Notes: generated by a model not told the origin, from the letters alone. Counted from the first letter of the stretch, positions 44,370 to 54,317 are shown. The stretch: 64,000 nt of DNA from Duncaniella sp. (GCA_023664955.1 JAMPEV010000001.1:686862-750861); one strand, 5' to 3'. Translations and numbers: made by a program.

Positions 44370-45077
44370 CTAAAGCTCTTCGGGATGCTTGCGATAATAC
44401 TCTTCGAGTAGGGTTTTAATGTTGAAATAGTATCCGCCTCTTTTCTTACCTTCCTTATCGGAAACGGTGATATACTCGTAGTAAGGGTCATAGAATAGAT
44501 GGTCGGTCACAGTGAGGTCCATCATGTTGAGTAACACATATTCATGTTGGGGCTCTATGACATACCATGCGTTTTCCTCATCCTCTCCGGTACCGGTTGA
44601 TGCAATTGCCATGAGGAGATGGTTGAGCTTATACTGCCAGATGTTGGCAAGATTGGTCTTACCCTTTTCGCGGAGCGCATTTATGAGCATCACCATTTCT
44701 CCAAGGTTGAATGGATTATCGGCAAGTGCCTTTTGCGTGTCAGCTATCACAGAATCACATTCTTGACGTGTTAGCTTAGTAGACTTGTCAAGAACGTTGT
44801 ACTGTATGTTTTGTTGTGATGAGCGGTAGGGATTATAATCCTCTTGGAACATGTATCCAAGGTAGAGATAGCGATACTTGTCAAGTTGCATTAGAGTGTC
44901 GTTGCGATGAAACTCTTTCATGAGCCTCGGGTAATAGTATGGCGAACTCTTATCGAGAGTTTCCTTTTTTATCAACTCAAGGTCAGGCTTTTCACGCTTG
45001 AAATCTAGGGAGCTTTGCGCTATGACCGCTATATTACTGACTATCAGTGATATTATGAGGATAAGAAATTTGTGCAT
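44370..45077 (-). CDS. DUF4919 family exported protein
   Basis: Taken from the ATG at 45077, giving the signal peptide MHKFLILIISLIVSNIAVIA; an upstream in-frame ATG (45095) only adds MLIHIK and overlaps the preceding stop. The mature part (about 215 residues) matches the DUF4919 family: KYRYLYLGYMFQEDYNPYRSS, LADNPFNLGEMVMLINALREKG, and C-terminal GYYFNIKTLLEEY. Function unknown. It follows directly on the Snf2/616-residue pair and may belong to that transcript by chance of position. Confidence 0.8.
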   Translation of the reverse strand: MHKFLILIISLIVSNIAVIAQSSLDFKREKPDLELIKKETLDKSSPYYYPRLMKEFHRNDTLMQLDKYRYLYLGYMFQEDYNPYRSSQQNIQYNVLDKSTKLTRQECDSVIADTQKALADNPFNLGEMVMLINALREKGKTNLANIWQYKLNHLLMAIASTGTGEDEENAWYVIEPQHEYVLLNMMDLTVTDHLFYDPYYEYITVSDKEGKKRGGYYFNIKTLLEEYYRKHPEEL

Positions 45078-45094
45078 TTTGATGTGAATTAACA

Positions 45095-46945
45095 TTAAAG
45101 AATGTATCCGTAGGTTTTAAGGATGTTCCGGAATTGATCCTGAGCATCAGATTCCAGCAACAGAATATAATCCTCGGCTCTACGGGTGATTTTTCGTAAT
45201 TCCGGGTCAGAGGCTATTATTTCGTGAAGTCGCAAATCCGTCTTGTCTACGTCAAGAATTATGTAGCTTTTGTGACTCAACTCTATTTTGCCCACATTTC
45301 CGAGAATCTCTTTGAAGAAATCCTCCCAAATGGGAATCTTTTTCTTTGTGACAAAGTTACGAAAATTACTGATTTTATTTTCTATTTGTTCCTGATTATA
45401 ACATTTTTTCAAGAATGACTCAGCTGTCACCACATATCGTTTATTACCGATTGGTTTAGCGATTTCCTTTGCTATGATTTCGTAGGGATTGGATGCAACC
45501 AGTGAACGTATCAGAAGTTTATCCTTACTCACTTCAAATAAATCAGAGGCATTATCGACACCCTTTGATTCATAACTGCTTATGATGTCAAATGCATAGC
45601 GTCCGAGATTGGTCAATCGCAGATACTTTATACCGTTATAAGGACTTGGGTTATTTTTGCCTGTTACATGATAAGCTATTTCTATTAGTCCAAGCGAGGC
45701 AAACATGAATAGTATTCCCTGGATGAAAGGACGCCCCATCTGCTCGAGGATGTTTTGGGGTTTTATTGTCCTGTTACTTCGCATATTGTCAATAATGTAG
45801 TTCTCCATACTTGACGGTTTTACGAAGGTGCACAGCATTTCATTCCCTTCATGCGCCCGGAGTCTCTCTTCAAACGATTCGTAACTCATCCACCGGTTGT
45901 CAAATCTAAGGGTTGATATGACATTTTTTGATTCGCGTATCAGTTGAGATGAATATGAAGCCTGCGTGATGCTACTATACATCTTTGAAAGCATCGGGAG
46001 TATGAGATGTGTAAGATACAAGGAATAGAACATCACGCGAGGAATAATATCCTTAACTATCTCTGCAGCTGTCATTTTAGTGGCCGTTGAAGCATCTCGC
46101 TGGATGAAGTTTGTCCCATATAGAGCGAAGAGTGTGAGGAGCATCCTGTTTCTCAGGTATAGTTCTTCATTTTCAGTTGTTTCTTTTTCAGTGAAGAATT
46201 CGCTGAGTGTTATTGTCGATACAACGTTTTTTATTGTTTCAAGAGTCACTTTATTCTTTCCTAATGGTAGGAGTCCGCTTAGATACAAACTTCTGAGGAC
46301 AGGAATTACAACCATCATTTCTGTCTCGCCGTTAAACATTTTAAGCCTCTCATCATGCGGAAGTTCGTCGATTAATCCCTCTAATAGCAAGTTCTCCTCG
46401 CGGAAATAATCCAGCATCAGCAGTCGGCTCTTTGGCGAAAGATAGAAATAGTTCTCTTTCTTGTTCCAACCGGAATATATACCATTAGTGAACCATGCCA
46501 AATCGTCATGAAATTTCACATTAGTGTTGTATCCGTAATAATATGACCGCCCGGAAGCTGTATAAGCTTTTTCACCGATTATTTTTTCAAATTGATCTTC
46601 ACTTATATAATAATTGCGTTCTACGGTTTTCCACAGTTTTTTCTGTGCGTCGGAAAGAGAATTGAAGTACACTGAACGATTTACGGAATTAGCCATTAAA
46701 TGAGCTAAAAACTCCACATATTCCGACTTTTTAGAACCTGTTTTGAGTTGCTTTAGAATCTCGTTCATATTAACATCTTTCCCATCCCAATCCTGCATGA
46801 GGGTATATTTCTCGAACAATGGTGAGAATGTCTTAGTGATTTTTATCAATTGCTCCTTAGTGAAGGTGTTGAGATGTTCATCCCATTTCTGGTAGTCTTC
46901 TTTGGTGGGAATGGCGAGCGGATATATGTTGTCGGGTTCTGACAT
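45095..46945 (-). CDS. Uncharacterised 616-residue protein, Snf2 partner, winged-helix-like
   Basis: Not recognised by name. The protein is soluble and largely helical. Residues about 395-455 (GRPFIQGILFMFASLGLIEIAYH...YLRLTNLGRYAFDII) look like a winged-helix of the sort found in helicase-associated proteins. Residues about 505-616 (YVVTAESFLKKCY...YIILDVDKTDLRLHEIIAS) weakly recall the XPB/Ssl2-like helicase-associated region. No nuclease, ATPase or zinc motif is seen. It follows the Snf2 gene by 63 bases on the same strand, suggesting a two-gene unit. Role inferred only from context: perhaps DNA binding or regulation of the Snf2 ATPase. Confidence 0.6.
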   Translation of the reverse strand: MSEPDNIYPLAIPTKEDYQKWDEHLNTFTKEQLIKITKTFSPLFEKYTLMQDWDGKDVNMNEILKQLKTGSKKSEYVEFLAHLMANSVNRSVYFNSLSDAQKKLWKTVERNYYISEDQFEKIIGEKAYTASGRSYYYGYNTNVKFHDDLAWFTNGIYSGWNKKENYFYLSPKSRLLMLDYFREENLLLEGLIDELPHDERLKMFNGETEMMVVIPVLRSLYLSGLLPLGKNKVTLETIKNVVSTITLSEFFTEKETTENEELYLRNRMLLTLFALYGTNFIQRDASTATKMTAAEIVKDIIPRVMFYSLYLTHLILPMLSKMYSSITQASYSSQLIRESKNVISTLRFDNRWMSYESFEERLRAHEGNEMLCTFVKPSSMENYIIDNMRSNRTIKPQNILEQMGRPFIQGILFMFASLGLIEIAYHVTGKNNPSPYNGIKYLRLTNLGRYAFDIISSYESKGVDNASDLFEVSKDKLLIRSLVASNPYEIIAKEIAKPIGNKRYVVTAESFLKKCYNQEQIENKISNFRNFVTKKKIPIWEDFFKEILGNVGKIELSHKSYIILDVDKTDLRLHEIIASDPELRKITRRAEDYILLLESDAQDQFRNILKTYGYIL

Positions 46946-47008
46946 TTTAATTTAGCAGTTTAAAGTATCTAATATTCAGTGGCTTCTAATCGTTATTTAT
47001 GCATTCTC

Positions 47009-49801
47009 TTATCCGAGTATATAATTGATATCCTCTTGTGAGAGTTGTTTGGATGAAGTGCCGTCGGTGCCGATTAGTCCCTCAAACAGTTGGGCTTTCT
47101 GTTTCTGTAGTTGGAGGATTTTCTCTTCGATGGTTTTGCGTGTGATGATGGAGTAGGATTGGACTTTTGCTTTTTGTCCGAAGCGGTGCAGGCGGTTTAT
47201 GGCTTGCTCTTCGGCTGCTTTGTTCCACCATGGTTCGAAGATGAACACTGTATCGGCCACTGTGAGGTTTAGACCCACGCCGCCTGTTTTCAATGTCATA
47301 AGCAGCACTTTACACTCCGGATCACCATTGAATTGCTTTATGACGGACTCACGGTTGCCGGTCGCTCCGGTCATGATTTGGTAGCCGATTCCATTCTCGG
47401 TAAGCCGTTCACCCACGAGCTCGATTCCGGCTATGTAGTTGAAGAACACCACGCATTTGTGACCGTTGGCGGCGGCTTGGATTATTTCATCTATGAGGAT
47501 ATCGAGTTTGGGCGATGTTATTTTTCCGTCGCTTATACTTTCTGGCACGGAGGCTATTCGACGCAATTCAGTAAGAGCTTGAAACATGACAAATTGTGAT
47601 TTCTGAATACCTTCTGTGGCTATCGCAGTGTTCACTCGGTCAAGATAGTAGCGGCGTCGCTGTTCATAGAAATCGGCATGTGGGTCGTCCATTTCCACAA
47701 ATAGTGTCTGGTCCATACGGTCGGGCAGTTCGGTTAGCACATCGTTTTTCAGACGGCGCAGCATGAAGGGGTTTATACGTCTTCTCAACGAGAGGGTTGC
47801 TTCCTTGTCTTCATCTTTCTGAATTGGGACTGTGTATCGACGGTTGAACTCGTCAATGTCTCCGAGCATACCCGGATTAAGGAAGTGGAAGAGTGAGAAA
47901 AGTTCGCTTAGGTTATTTTCAATGGGTGTACCGCTCAGGGCGAGCTTATGGTCAGCTTTGAGCATGAAGGCAGCACGAGTTACTTGAGCTGCTAAATTCT
48001 TGATATTCTGACTCTCATCGAGTATCACATAATGGAAATGCTTCTTGCGGAGCTCCTCAATGTCGTTTCTCAGCATGGCATAGGTAGAGAGGATGATTTG
48101 ATGTTTCATCGCTTCGTCAAGGCTACGGTTAGCTCCGTAATATTGATATACGGATAGGGTGGGGCAGAACCGCTCAAGTTCCTGCTGCCAGTTGAACAGA
48201 AGCGTGCGAGGCATAACAATGAGCGAGGGCTTCTTCTCCTCAGGGTAGATTTCTGATAGCACCGCAATGGTCTGTACGGTCTTACCAAGTCCCATGTCAT
48301 CAGCAAGACAACCTCCCATCTTATTGTCATACAGGTATTTCATCCATTTCACACCTTCTTCTTGATATTTTCGCAGATGGGCATTCAGATGAGGCGTGTA
48401 TAAGCTCTGTTTACTTAGTTCATTATAGCCCTCGAAGAATTTACGCTGCTTGGTGAAGTGTGACGGATCTATTTTGTTAATAAGCAAGTCCTCGATGTCG
48501 GGAATATCGAAGTAGGAAAGTTGCACATTCTTTCCAGCGTTCTTTTTATCACCGAATATTCGATGTAGGCGTCGCATGTAGCTTTCATCGATAATGGCGC
48601 GATTCCCGTCGCTGAGGGTCACATATTTATTTTGTCTGTATTGCTCGAAGAGGTCGCGGAGTGTTATTTCATCGTTGTCGAGCTGCACTGTGGCATCTCC
48701 TTCGAGGTAGTCGATTCCGGAGTTTAAACTCATTCTGAGTTTGGGTTTTACCGGTTTAACCTTGTATTCTTTCAGTTTTTCAGCTCCTAAGATTATATAT
48801 TCGTTAAGCAGTTGTGGGAATGCCTTTATGAGAAATGGGGATGCTTCTTCGTTTTGAAGAATGAAGTAATCGTCATCGTTAAACACTTGCTTAGCCTGGC
48901 GAGCGCCGATGGCGTTTTTTATCAAATTGCTAAAGGCATCGATATCATCCTTGATGTTGCGGCGTCGCACATGCTTGACTATGATTTTCTTATCCGGGCT
49001 GATATGCACCACTGCCGATAGGTCAAATCTTTTTAGGAATTCCTCGTCAATGCCGTGGAGCGACTGTGAGATTCGGACATGGAGTGCCAAGTCGCTGTCG
49101 ATTTTCTCGAATATCACCACCGGGAGTGTGTCGATGATGTCGGGACTATGGACAGTGGTGTAATTATTATATTCGACCTTTATGTTATCAAAATATGAAA
49201 AAACTACTGACAGATAACGTTCCATCATCCCTTCGGTGAGGGGAGAGATGAAATAGGTGTATTGCTTGTAATTTTCACCTATGTCATCGATAGGGTATAT
49301 GGTATCGTCAACCAATATATAATTTTCTGTTATAAATGTGAATTTATCGACTGTTTCGCCGGTTGGTAATATAATTTTCCACGTGGGAATAATAGCGTGG
49401 TATTCGGGCTTTTCAGTAATTGATATACACACTGTGGCCTTAGCATCGCTTGATTTGAGTTGTTGTCCGGTCGCTGACACTAAGTTATGGCAATGTGACA
49501 ATGGATAGAGAAGATAGGGATACTCGTCGAGTTTTATTCCCGGATTCTTCTCTCCCCAGGATATGTTGAATAATTGATGGCTTTCGATTGATTCCATAGC
49601 CCGGAGTAGATTGGCTATGTCGCCGGTGAAGTAGCGTGAATTAGGCTTCGCAGGGTTCAATTCCTTATCAACGGTAAGTAGTTCGACTCCGGTGTCAGTA
49701 GTCTTGATTAGGAAATCGAATTCCTTATCGTCCTTTGTATTAGCAGTGGCTCTGCGCGAAGAGGGGCGGCTTTTTATTTTGGGTAGAAAATTCGGCTCCA
49801 T
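47009..49801 (-). CDS. Snf2/SWI2-family DEAD/DEAH helicase-like ATPase
   Basis: A 930-residue protein: an N-terminal region of about 470 residues (including SNF2-associated-like sequence) and a C-terminal Snf2 motor. Motif I is ADDMGLGKTVQTIAVL (residues 500-514), motif II is LDESQNIKN (about 594; DESQ), motif III LALSGTPIENNLSEL (about 620). Motifs V-VI are LLMTLKTGGVGLNLTVADTVFIFEPWWN and QAINRLHRFGQ. Such ATPases move along double-stranded DNA to remodel protein-DNA complexes. In bacteria they occur both as RapA-like transcription factors and in defence systems. It is followed by the 616-residue gene. Confidence 0.93.
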   Translation of the reverse strand: MEPNFLPKIKSRPSSRRATANTKDDKEFDFLIKTTDTGVELLTVDKELNPAKPNSRYFTGDIANLLRAMESIESHQLFNISWGEKNPGIKLDEYPYLLYPLSHCHNLVSATGQQLKSSDAKATVCISITEKPEYHAIIPTWKIILPTGETVDKFTFITENYILVDDTIYPIDDIGENYKQYTYFISPLTEGMMERYLSVVFSYFDNIKVEYNNYTTVHSPDIIDTLPVVIFEKIDSDLALHVRISQSLHGIDEEFLKRFDLSAVVHISPDKKIIVKHVRRRNIKDDIDAFSNLIKNAIGARQAKQVFNDDDYFILQNEEASPFLIKAFPQLLNEYIILGAEKLKEYKVKPVKPKLRMSLNSGIDYLEGDATVQLDNDEITLRDLFEQYRQNKYVTLSDGNRAIIDESYMRRLHRIFGDKKNAGKNVQLSYFDIPDIEDLLINKIDPSHFTKQRKFFEGYNELSKQSLYTPHLNAHLRKYQEEGVKWMKYLYDNKMGGCLADDMGLGKTVQTIAVLSEIYPEEKKPSLIVMPRTLLFNWQQELERFCPTLSVYQYYGANRSLDEAMKHQIILSTYAMLRNDIEELRKKHFHYVILDESQNIKNLAAQVTRAAFMLKADHKLALSGTPIENNLSELFSLFHFLNPGMLGDIDEFNRRYTVPIQKDEDKEATLSLRRRINPFMLRRLKNDVLTELPDRMDQTLFVEMDDPHADFYEQRRRYYLDRVNTAIATEGIQKSQFVMFQALTELRRIASVPESISDGKITSPKLDILIDEIIQAAANGHKCVVFFNYIAGIELVGERLTENGIGYQIMTGATGNRESVIKQFNGDPECKVLLMTLKTGGVGLNLTVADTVFIFEPWWNKAAEEQAINRLHRFGQKAKVQSYSIITRKTIEEKILQLQKQKAQLFEGLIGTDGTSSKQLSQEDINYILG

Positions 49802-50134
49802 TTTGGTAATGCGAGGTTGTTATATGCGGGACTAATAATTTGTCCTGAAACCACAAAAATAACTAAAACTGCTTAAATTGACAAGCAAATGTCATTATCG
49901 CCTTTAATAATAAATGTTAACGATTAATATCTCCATCTTCGGAAAAAGACGTATAAAAAAAAGCACCGGACCTCCATGGTCCGGTGCTTCTATGCGTTTC
50001 CGCATTACTTATTCAAGCAAAATGTGATAATGGAGAGGGAGGCAGCGTCAGCTCTACGCTTGAGAGCTGCGTGGCAATGGTTCTGTAAGTGAACGAAAAG
50101 CTACAATCAGGGGCAGGTTTTCGTTAGCTTATCA
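49802..50134. other. Intergenic region between Snf2 and the foldase gene
   Basis: 333 bases containing the terminator of the foldase gene (49955-49989). Nearer 50045-50125 lie short self-complementary stretches (AGCTCTACGCTTGAGAGCT) without T-runs. No gene seen. Confidence 0.5.
49955..49989 (-). terminator. Rho-independent terminator of the SurA/PpiD-like gene
   Basis: On the minus strand, a 12-bp stem AAGCACCGGACC/GGTCCGGTGCTT with a 5-base loop is followed by T8. It lies about 145 bases after the foldase stop. Confidence 0.85.
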
Positions 50135-52207
50135 TTATCTGTAGAACTTGTTGATATTATTCTTAATCTTCTGGTTGCCGAGAAGGATGCGGTCAAGCGT
50201 GTTGAGCATTCGGGCTGCGCCGCGCTGCTGGTCGAAGCGGATGGCACTTTCCTCTGCGTTGTAGGGACGGCCTTCGTTATCGATTTCAGTTACCTGAAGC
50301 ACTACTACGGCATTGTTTGCTTGCATCGGACCTACGAGTTCGTTAACCTGCGCGTTAGCTATTGCACCCATCACTGCACTTTCGTTGATACCAAGGCCGG
50401 GGATGGCGTACTGGCCGAAGTTAACGGTGGTGGTATCGACTGTCGCACCCATTACCTGAGCGTAACCTGCCACGTCCTTTGCTTTGCCCTGATAATCTGC
50501 TAAAAGTTTTTCGGCTTTCTTATTGTTGCGTGCGCGGGTGGTGAGCATTGACATTACCTGTGAGTTGCGTACCGGTGTGTAACCGTCTTCGTAGATATCA
50601 TCGAGGGCTACCACGATGAACTTGCCACTCTGAATATCGCCGAATATTGGTGATACTTCACCTTTCTTTGCATCCATTGCCCAAGCTACAGCTGAGTGTG
50701 AGTCAGTGAGGTTGCCTACGATGGGGGTAGATGCTGATACGATGGCGGGGAAGGTGGTGTAACCTGCTGCTTGCGCGCTATCAGCAAATTGTTTTGCTGT
50801 CTTATTAGTTGTGATATACTGCTGGAGGTCGGCTTCAAGACCGTTGATTGTGGCGTTGGAGGGTTCAGTAGTAAATGTTACGTTGGCAAGCTCGTAAACT
50901 GTCACAGGAGCTGTGCGCTCGTTGAGACGGAAGATGCGGCCGCCTTGTGAGATTGTGTCGGGTGTGAAATAAACGCCGGTTGATTTGCCCTCGAAGATTT
51001 CCTTGACGGGGGCGAAGTTGGCATCGATGAGTGATGCGCTCATATCCTGCTGTGACTGTGCCACGAGAGGTGAAGCTGCGATTGAGTCAAATGCCACACC
51101 GCTGTTGAGGACTGCCACCAGGGAGTCAACTTGTGCCTTTGTGCCTTGAATTGCGAGGTAATCAAATTTAATCTGGTCCACTTCCTGGCTCTTGTTGAGC
51201 AGTTTTGCGATTGTGTAGTCATTGCCTGACTTTGACACGAGTGTTGCCTGACCTACTGACATTGTGTCGAGGGCTGCTTTGAGGCGCGGCTGGTTATCGA
51301 CGGTAGCCTGTGCTACTTTGGCGCGTTCAACCACGAATTCGGGCATATCGGCCAGGCCTTGGGTTTCGGGCTGGGCGTTGAGTGCCATGATGGCATCTTC
51401 AACTTTCTTCTGGCCTGCGAGCATGTCGGATTCCGAGGGCACGATGTTGACGGCGATATAGTTGATGAGTCGCTGGGGCTCGTCGATTGCGTAGCGGTTT
51501 TTCTCGTCATTATAGAGTGATTTGATATCGCTATCGCTCACTTCATATTCTGAATCGGGGAGTGATGAGAAATCCTTCTTTGCGTAAAGCACATGGGCTG
51601 TGGCAGCATTTTCATCGTAAATGGCCTTAGTGTCAAGGTCATTGGCCACCATTGTGCCTGCGAAGAGGTTTTGGAACTTCTGCTGGAGAAGCATCTGCTC
51701 AACTGACTTTTCGAGGCTCACCCAGTACTGCTGGAGCTGGATTGCCTGCTCCTGGGGCATACCGTATTTGGTGGGGTTGTAAGCCATGTCGTGGGCTGTT
51801 GCCGCATCGGGCACTCCGAGCTGCTGCTGTACCATCTGGTCTACATACTGAGAATTTTTGCCTACCATCATGTCGGTGAGCTCTTCGTCAGTCACCACGA
51901 TGCCGAGCTCGTTGATTTCCTGCTGGAAAAGCTTTTCGGCAATCATAGAATTGAGTACCTGCTGCTGGAGCACGGCGTTGTCGATGCGGCTGCCGTTTGT
52001 CTGGGCTTGCTGGGCTGCCTCCTGGACGCGGCGCTGGAATTCCTGCACGTCTACTTTCTGATTGCCTACTTTTGCGATGGTTGTGCCTGTGCCGAAGAAT
52101 GTACGGCCTGATGTAAAGAAGTCACCGATTATGAAAGCCAGCAATGCGGCTCCAACGATGATGAGCAAGAGCACTGACTTGCTACGGATTTTTTCTAATG
52201 TTGCCAT
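50135..52207 (-). CDS. Membrane-anchored peptidyl-prolyl isomerase (SurA/PpiD-like)
   Basis: About 690 residues when started at MATLEKIRSKSVLLLIIVGAALLAFIIGDFF (52207); the preceding 31 in-frame codons are not protein-like. A single N-terminal membrane anchor is followed by a SurA-like chaperone segment (KVDVQEFQRRVQEAAQQ...NSMIAEKLFQQEI) and parvulin-like PPIase regions (ARAKVAQATVDNQPRL; SAVAWAMDAKKGEVSPIFGDIQSGKFIVVALDD). It should help fold outer-membrane and exported proteins. The gene has a consensus promoter (52396-52426) and a strong terminator. Confidence 0.9.
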   Translation of the reverse strand: MATLEKIRSKSVLLLIIVGAALLAFIIGDFFTSGRTFFGTGTTIAKVGNQKVDVQEFQRRVQEAAQQAQTNGSRIDNAVLQQQVLNSMIAEKLFQQEINELGIVVTDEELTDMMVGKNSQYVDQMVQQQLGVPDAATAHDMAYNPTKYGMPQEQAIQLQQYWVSLEKSVEQMLLQQKFQNLFAGTMVANDLDTKAIYDENAATAHVLYAKKDFSSLPDSEYEVSDSDIKSLYNDEKNRYAIDEPQRLINYIAVNIVPSESDMLAGQKKVEDAIMALNAQPETQGLADMPEFVVERAKVAQATVDNQPRLKAALDTMSVGQATLVSKSGNDYTIAKLLNKSQEVDQIKFDYLAIQGTKAQVDSLVAVLNSGVAFDSIAASPLVAQSQQDMSASLIDANFAPVKEIFEGKSTGVYFTPDTISQGGRIFRLNERTAPVTVYELANVTFTTEPSNATINGLEADLQQYITTNKTAKQFADSAQAAGYTTFPAIVSASTPIVGNLTDSHSAVAWAMDAKKGEVSPIFGDIQSGKFIVVALDDIYEDGYTPVRNSQVMSMLTTRARNNKKAEKLLADYQGKAKDVAGYAQVMGATVDTTTVNFGQYAIPGLGINESAVMGAIANAQVNELVGPMQANNAVVVLQVTEIDNEGRPYNAEESAIRFDQQRGAARMLNTLDRILLGNQKIKNNINKFYR

Positions 52208-52395
52208 TCTATGTTTAGATGATTTTTTTTGATTTTTTTCGTTTAAGGTTAATTTTGAGCAATGTAATCCGGATTGATAAGCTTCGAAGATTATTTTCAT
52301 CTTATTTTTCCAAGATTTCTAAGCAAACTCTCGAAAATTTCACCAATTTTCCTCTTTTAGTTCACTAAATTTTGCTCAATTACGCAATTAACGCA

Positions 52396-52426
52396 CAAAG
52401 GTACAATAAATTTCCTTTAATTCAAA
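52396..52426 (-). promoter_or_regulatory. Promoter of the SurA/PpiD-like gene
   Basis: Minus-strand TTTG (52426-52423) and TACCTTTG (52403-52396) are 19 bases apart, an exact Bacteroidota consensus. Start near 52389, leader of about 180 bases. Confidence 0.75.
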
Positions 52427-52585
52427 ATACCTTATATCTAATCTTTAAATATTTATACGTTCTTTAATGAAAATTCCATGTTTTTAGATACACCCATAGG
52501 CTTTTATCACCCACCAAATCAAATTTAGAGCATGCATACCACTAACTTTGTCGAAATAAGTATTGCAAGGGTCGATTCTATATAA

Positions 52586-52635
52586 CATCACCCCATTCCT
52601 CGCAGTCTCTGGGCTTTGCAAGGAATGGGGTGATG
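52586..52635 (-). terminator. Hairpin terminator of the small-lipoprotein genes
   Basis: A 15-bp perfect stem (CATCACCCCATTCCT and complement) with a 20-base loop, 24 bases beyond the stop of the 147-residue lipoprotein gene. No strong T-run follows, so Rho-independent activity is only probable. Confidence 0.55.
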
Positions 52636-52658
52636 GATTTTAGGAAATAAAAGTTATA

Positions 52659-53102
52659 CTATGACTTTCGTTGAATCTCAACCATTATCGAATTAGTGTC
52701 GTTGCCGTCATGCCCTTCTATTAAAAGATAGGATAGGAAAAATGTTCCCTTTGAGTCTTCGGGCATTTTATCAAAAACTATTTTGACGGTTCCGGGCTCA
52801 TATACTGTTGCCACGTAGCGACTTGTGTATTCCTTGTATTCTTTCAGCTCCGCAGCCCCGTCCTTCAAAACGAGTGAGTTGTAGTTATTGCATTTCAACG
52901 TGGCTTCGCAGCTATTGCCGTCTACCACCATTTGAATCTGATAGTGGGAACTCGGATCTATGGCAGTTGTGGTATTACCAGTCGACTCAACCGAAACACT
53001 CCATAACATCACCGGTGCATCATCATCCTCATCACTTGAAGAACAGGAACTTAATGCAAGCCCCGTAATGAGTAAGAATAAATATAATTTCAAGTAATCC
53101 AT
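52659..53102 (-). CDS. Small exported lipoprotein, uncharacterised
   Basis: 147 residues when started at MDYLKLYLFLLITGLALSSC; earlier in-frame codons to 53177 lack signal-peptide character. The lipobox LSSC and the acidic run SSSDEDDDAP indicate a surface-exported Bacteroidota lipoprotein. The rest is predicted beta-rich. No family recognised. It lies 85 bases downstream of another small lipoprotein gene, in the AT-rich cluster with the TPR/HTH regulator. Confidence 0.7.
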   Translation of the reverse strand: MDYLKLYLFLLITGLALSSCSSSDEDDDAPVMLWSVSVESTGNTTTAIDPSSHYQIQMVVDGNSCEATLKCNNYNSLVLKDGAAELKEYKEYTSRYVATVYEPGTVKIVFDKMPEDSKGTFFLSYLLIEGHDGNDTNSIMVEIQRKS

Positions 53103-53186
53103 AAAGTTACATAGATTAAGGATTAGGATTTGGGTCGGTTGTATATTGTCATTGGAAATGAAAAACATACGTACCATTTGAGCAGA

Positions 53187-53579
53187 TTAGATATATTCTA
53201 ATTCAGGTATATAAATGTTTTTGCCATCCCTTTTCAAAAGAATGTTAGGTGTCCTGACGTATTTGATTCCGGTTTGCTCAGCATCTTTGATGTAGATATT
53301 GTTCACCCAAACTTTTATGGTAATCTCAGTGTCCAGATCCATACATTCAGCATCGAAGTAAACATATTTTTTGTCCGTGTTAAACAAGAAATCATGAGAA
53401 GCAGTTATGGTGACATATTCATCCACACTTTTAATGCCGTAAACTTTAATGGGCTCGTCAGTGTTTGATATAACTCTCACCCTAATCGAATTACTTTCAG
53501 TTTCATCGCTACAAGAAACCAATGAAATCATCACAAGAACAGTTAGAATTAGGAATTTGAACAAATTTTTCTTTTCCAT
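53187..53579 (-). CDS. Small exported lipoprotein, uncharacterised
   Basis: A 130-residue protein with signal peptide MEKKNLFKFLILTVLVMISLVSC and lipobox LVSC. After an acidic SDETES linker the sequence is beta-rich (IRVRVISNTDEPIKVYGI). No known domain recognised. Codon use is AT-rich compared with housekeeping genes nearby. It is the middle gene of three small exported-protein genes that follow the TPR/HTH regulator on the same strand. Confidence 0.7.
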   Translation of the reverse strand: MEKKNLFKFLILTVLVMISLVSCSDETESNSIRVRVISNTDEPIKVYGIKSVDEYVTITASHDFLFNTDKKYVYFDAECMDLDTEITIKVWVNNIYIKDAEQTGIKYVRTPNILLKRDGKNIYIPELEYI

Positions 53580-53650
53580 ATTAATTCATATTTCATTTTA
53601 TATATGATTAATGATTGTGAATTTCTATATTGATGTGAATTTATGTGTGC

Positions 53651-54043
53651 TTATAGTGGATTAAGCCAACCCTCATAAGTGTTATGGCTTGTTACAATTT
53701 CAATTCTCAAGGCCGAAGAAGGGAATTCCAAGTAAAAAACAAAAGAAGAAGAGGTCGAAAAAGACTGACTAAATTCTTTAAAGCCTGTTATGTCGTATAT
53801 GTTCAAAATTGCAATACCCTCTGTCGATTCAAAATTAATTTTTAAATAGCCTTTATTGTAGTAGCAAGCCACATTGTTTAGACGTGAGGGCATGTGGTGA
53901 CGATAATGGTCATTTCTCTCCTTTATTACATCAAGGTCTATTTGAATTGTATCATCTGAATCATCTTCGCATTCGTTTGGGAACTCTGCCAAAATTGATA
54001 TCGGCATAATCCAAAGCATGAGTAAAGCTATTATTTTTTTCAT
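53651..54043 (-). CDS. Small exported protein, DUF3244-like
   Basis: A 130-residue protein with signal peptide MKKIIALLMLWIMPISILA. The mature part (GYLKINFESTEGIAILNIYDITG, then an STSSSFVFYLEF stretch) resembles the DUF3244 family, small secreted beta-sandwich proteins of Bacteroidota. A -7 box (TAATTTTG, minus strand, 54086-54079) lies just upstream. Function unknown; recollection is that such genes sit next to TPR-containing regulators, as here. Confidence 0.65.
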   Translation of the reverse strand: MKKIIALLMLWIMPISILAEFPNECEDDSDDTIQIDLDVIKERNDHYRHHMPSRLNNVACYYNKGYLKINFESTEGIAILNIYDITGFKEFSQSFSTSSSFVFYLEFPSSALRIEIVTSHNTYEGWLNPL

Positions 54044-54317
54044 GTGATTGATTGTATGATTGATTTAAATTTATGGTGCAAAATTACATATTATAAACCT
54101 CTTGATTGTGTATGAAGATGAAAATAAATCCACACAGGGTGATACGCATTCATCTGTTAAATAGATTATTAGGAGGTGTTTAAATAATCGCTTTTCACAC
54201 GGTAACTAATCCATTGATAGATAGGGTGTTACTGTTTGTGGGTGTGATTTATTAGAATGACATCTGAATATCAGATGGATACAGTTACATGTAGACCTAA
54301 AAATGAGACATCCTATG

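Larger units (their letters stand above)
52208..52658. other. Intergenic region upstream of the SurA/PpiD-like gene
   Basis: 451 bases holding the foldase promoter (52396-52426), a leader of about 180 bases and the hairpin at 52586-52635. No gene seen. Confidence 0.5.

Noticed and set aside
36255-46945. A prophage or genomic island in the long minus-strand block
   Set aside because: The genes are mostly housekeeping and no integrase, tRNA-flanking repeat or phage structural gene is present.
49380-49396. TTTCCACGTGGGAA in the Snf2 gene as a parS site
   Set aside because: The left half is close but the right half departs at several fixed positions.
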